This document shows positions 63,484 to 64,000 of a stretch of DNA of 64,000 nucleotides, piece by piece. Numbering within the stretch: the first letter of the stretch is position 1; the number at the start of each line of letters is the position of its first letter. The DNA lies in the NCBI RefSeq assembly GCF_011684115.1, contig NZ_JAADJV010000001.1, positions 2,170,001 to 2,234,000 on the forward strand. The letters are read 5' to 3'. Source of the DNA: Rahnella aceris. Lineage in GTDB: Bacteria > Pseudomonadota > Gammaproteobacteria > Enterobacterales > Enterobacteriaceae. A model generated the notes under the pieces. It searched no databases, was not told where the DNA came from, and saw only the letters and a list, made by a program, of their open reading frames with translations. The position numbers and the translations under genes were made by a program.

Positions 63484-64000
63484 TTAGTGAATATAGCGTG
63501 CAGCCGTAAACGTCACGCCAACCAGTACCAGCATCATGCTGACAATCCATCGGGTCTGTTTAATCATGAGATCGTAAAACATTGCCTGCATTGCACTCAG
63601 TGAAGCTTCAATCTTCACAAAGCGTTCATCTACTTTTTCAAAGCGCCAGTCGATCTTCTCAAATCGTTGATCTATTTTGTCAAAGCGCTCATCTACACGA
63701 TCGAACTGTTTATCGACCTGTTGAAACTGTTTATCTACCTGTTCAAACTGTTTATCTATCCTCACCAGATGATCGTCAATTCTCAGCAGGTGCCCGTCGA
63801 TGCTCTGTTCGGTTTTCCCGACACGACCCCCGATATCTGTCACCGCTTCAGTGAGCGTGACCATCTGGTGCTCCAGTTTGCCGACACGGAGATTCGTCTC
63901 CGTGATCACTACCGTTAGCTGACTGACCTGCTGTTCCACCTTCCCTACCCGCAGATTCAGCCCGGCAATTTCCTCACCATTTTTGATGCCCTGCTTTTCA
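63484..64000 (-). CDS. Coiled-coil membrane-anchored protein (5' end outside window)
   Basis: The frame is open to the window end; the GTG at 63939 is an internal Val or an alternative start. At least 171 residues are visible. The N-terminal visible part has two similar units, NLRVGKVEQQV and NLRVGKLEHQMV. Next is a long heptad region built from a ~7-residue repeat (RIDKQFEQVDKQFQQVDKQF, then RFDKIDQRFEKIDWRFEKV). It ends with one membrane helix near the C-terminus. It resembles DUF1640/DUF4164-like coiled-coil proteins. The function is unknown. Confidence 0.7.
   Translation of the reverse strand, partial: EKQGIKNGEEIAGLNLRVGKVEQQVSQLTVVITETNLRVGKLEHQMVTLTEAVTDIGGRVGKTEQSIDGHLLRIDDHLVRIDKQFEQVDKQFQQVDKQFDRVDERFDKIDQRFEKIDWRFEKVDERFVKIEASLSAMQAMFYDLMIKQTRWIVSMMLVLVGVTFTAARYIH

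Overview
The window is chromosomal DNA of an enterobacterium, most likely from the Yersiniaceae (a Rahnella- or Serratia-like organism). This is inferred from the set of recognisable enterobacterial genes: rutRABCDEFG, osmF-yehYXW, abgRABT, yedA, ddlA, roxA (ycfD), dld and yohC. Further pointers are uniform, moderately GC-rich codon use and family-specific intergenic repeats. I saw no rRNA or tRNA gene, CRISPR array, intact insertion sequence or prophage. No database search was possible, so species and family names rest on recognised sequence motifs.

Layout. 1-4.4 kb: 3' part of a very large multidomain carbohydrate-active protein (LamG, GH29-like and PF10091 glucoamylase-like domains). 4.5-12.4 kb: a YdjM/YfhP-type membrane protein and rutR on the minus strand, divergent from the pyrimidine-degradation operon rutABCDEFG. 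The control region of that operon holds an NtrC-like site, a RutR-like box and a sigma-54 promoter. 12.5-20.7 kb: a tightly overlapping seven-gene operon: a peptide/nickel-type ABC importer, a luciferase-like monooxygenase, a fused CMD/alkylhydroperoxidase protein and a VOC protein. It looks like uptake plus oxidative breakdown of an unknown, possibly organosulfur, compound. 21.0-23.5 kb: a ribose-type ABC ATPase and permease with no binding-protein gene, preceded by 8-bp-phased boxes resembling the MetJ operator. 23.57-24.11 kb: a ~500-bp nested inverted-repeat element.

24.1-32.4 kb: a GNAT/XRE-cupin pair, then an MlrA-like MerR regulator heading a lipid-modification operon (NTF2-like, SDR, FAD flavoprotein, DUF1365, cyclopropane-fatty-acid-synthase-like, DUF2878, chalcone-isomerase-like, DUF3833). 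A TGTACA-type operator lies before the regulator. 32.4-41 kb: yedA, an unlisted 58-aa membrane protein, the osmF-yehYXW osmolyte importer, an MFS transporter and a SUFU-like protein. 41-46.4 kb: abgR and abgABT for uptake and cleavage of p-aminobenzoyl-glutamate. 46.4-50 kb: an MpaB-like (DUF2236) protein, a TetR regulator and four small exported proteins. Three of the four are tandem DUF1471/BhsA-like paralogues, and all four share one dual-box promoter module. 50-53.9 kb: an MFS exporter, a HigBA/RelE-type toxin-antitoxin pair between directly repeated terminators, ddlA and a cupin. 54-64 kb: a Sad-like aldehyde dehydrogenase, roxA, a PhoB-boxed phosphonate/phosphite-type importer (phnCDEE), dld, yohC and a coiled-coil membrane protein cut by the window end.

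The main theme is scavenging. Nitrogen comes from pyrimidines (NtrC/sigma-54), phosphorus from phosphonates (PhoB), and folate fragments through abg. Two ABC importers have unknown substrates. A secondary theme is envelope and stress adaptation (lipid operon, OsmF importer, DUF1471 cluster). A paired GC-rich palindromic repeat occurs three times, plus a half copy, in gaps between these units.
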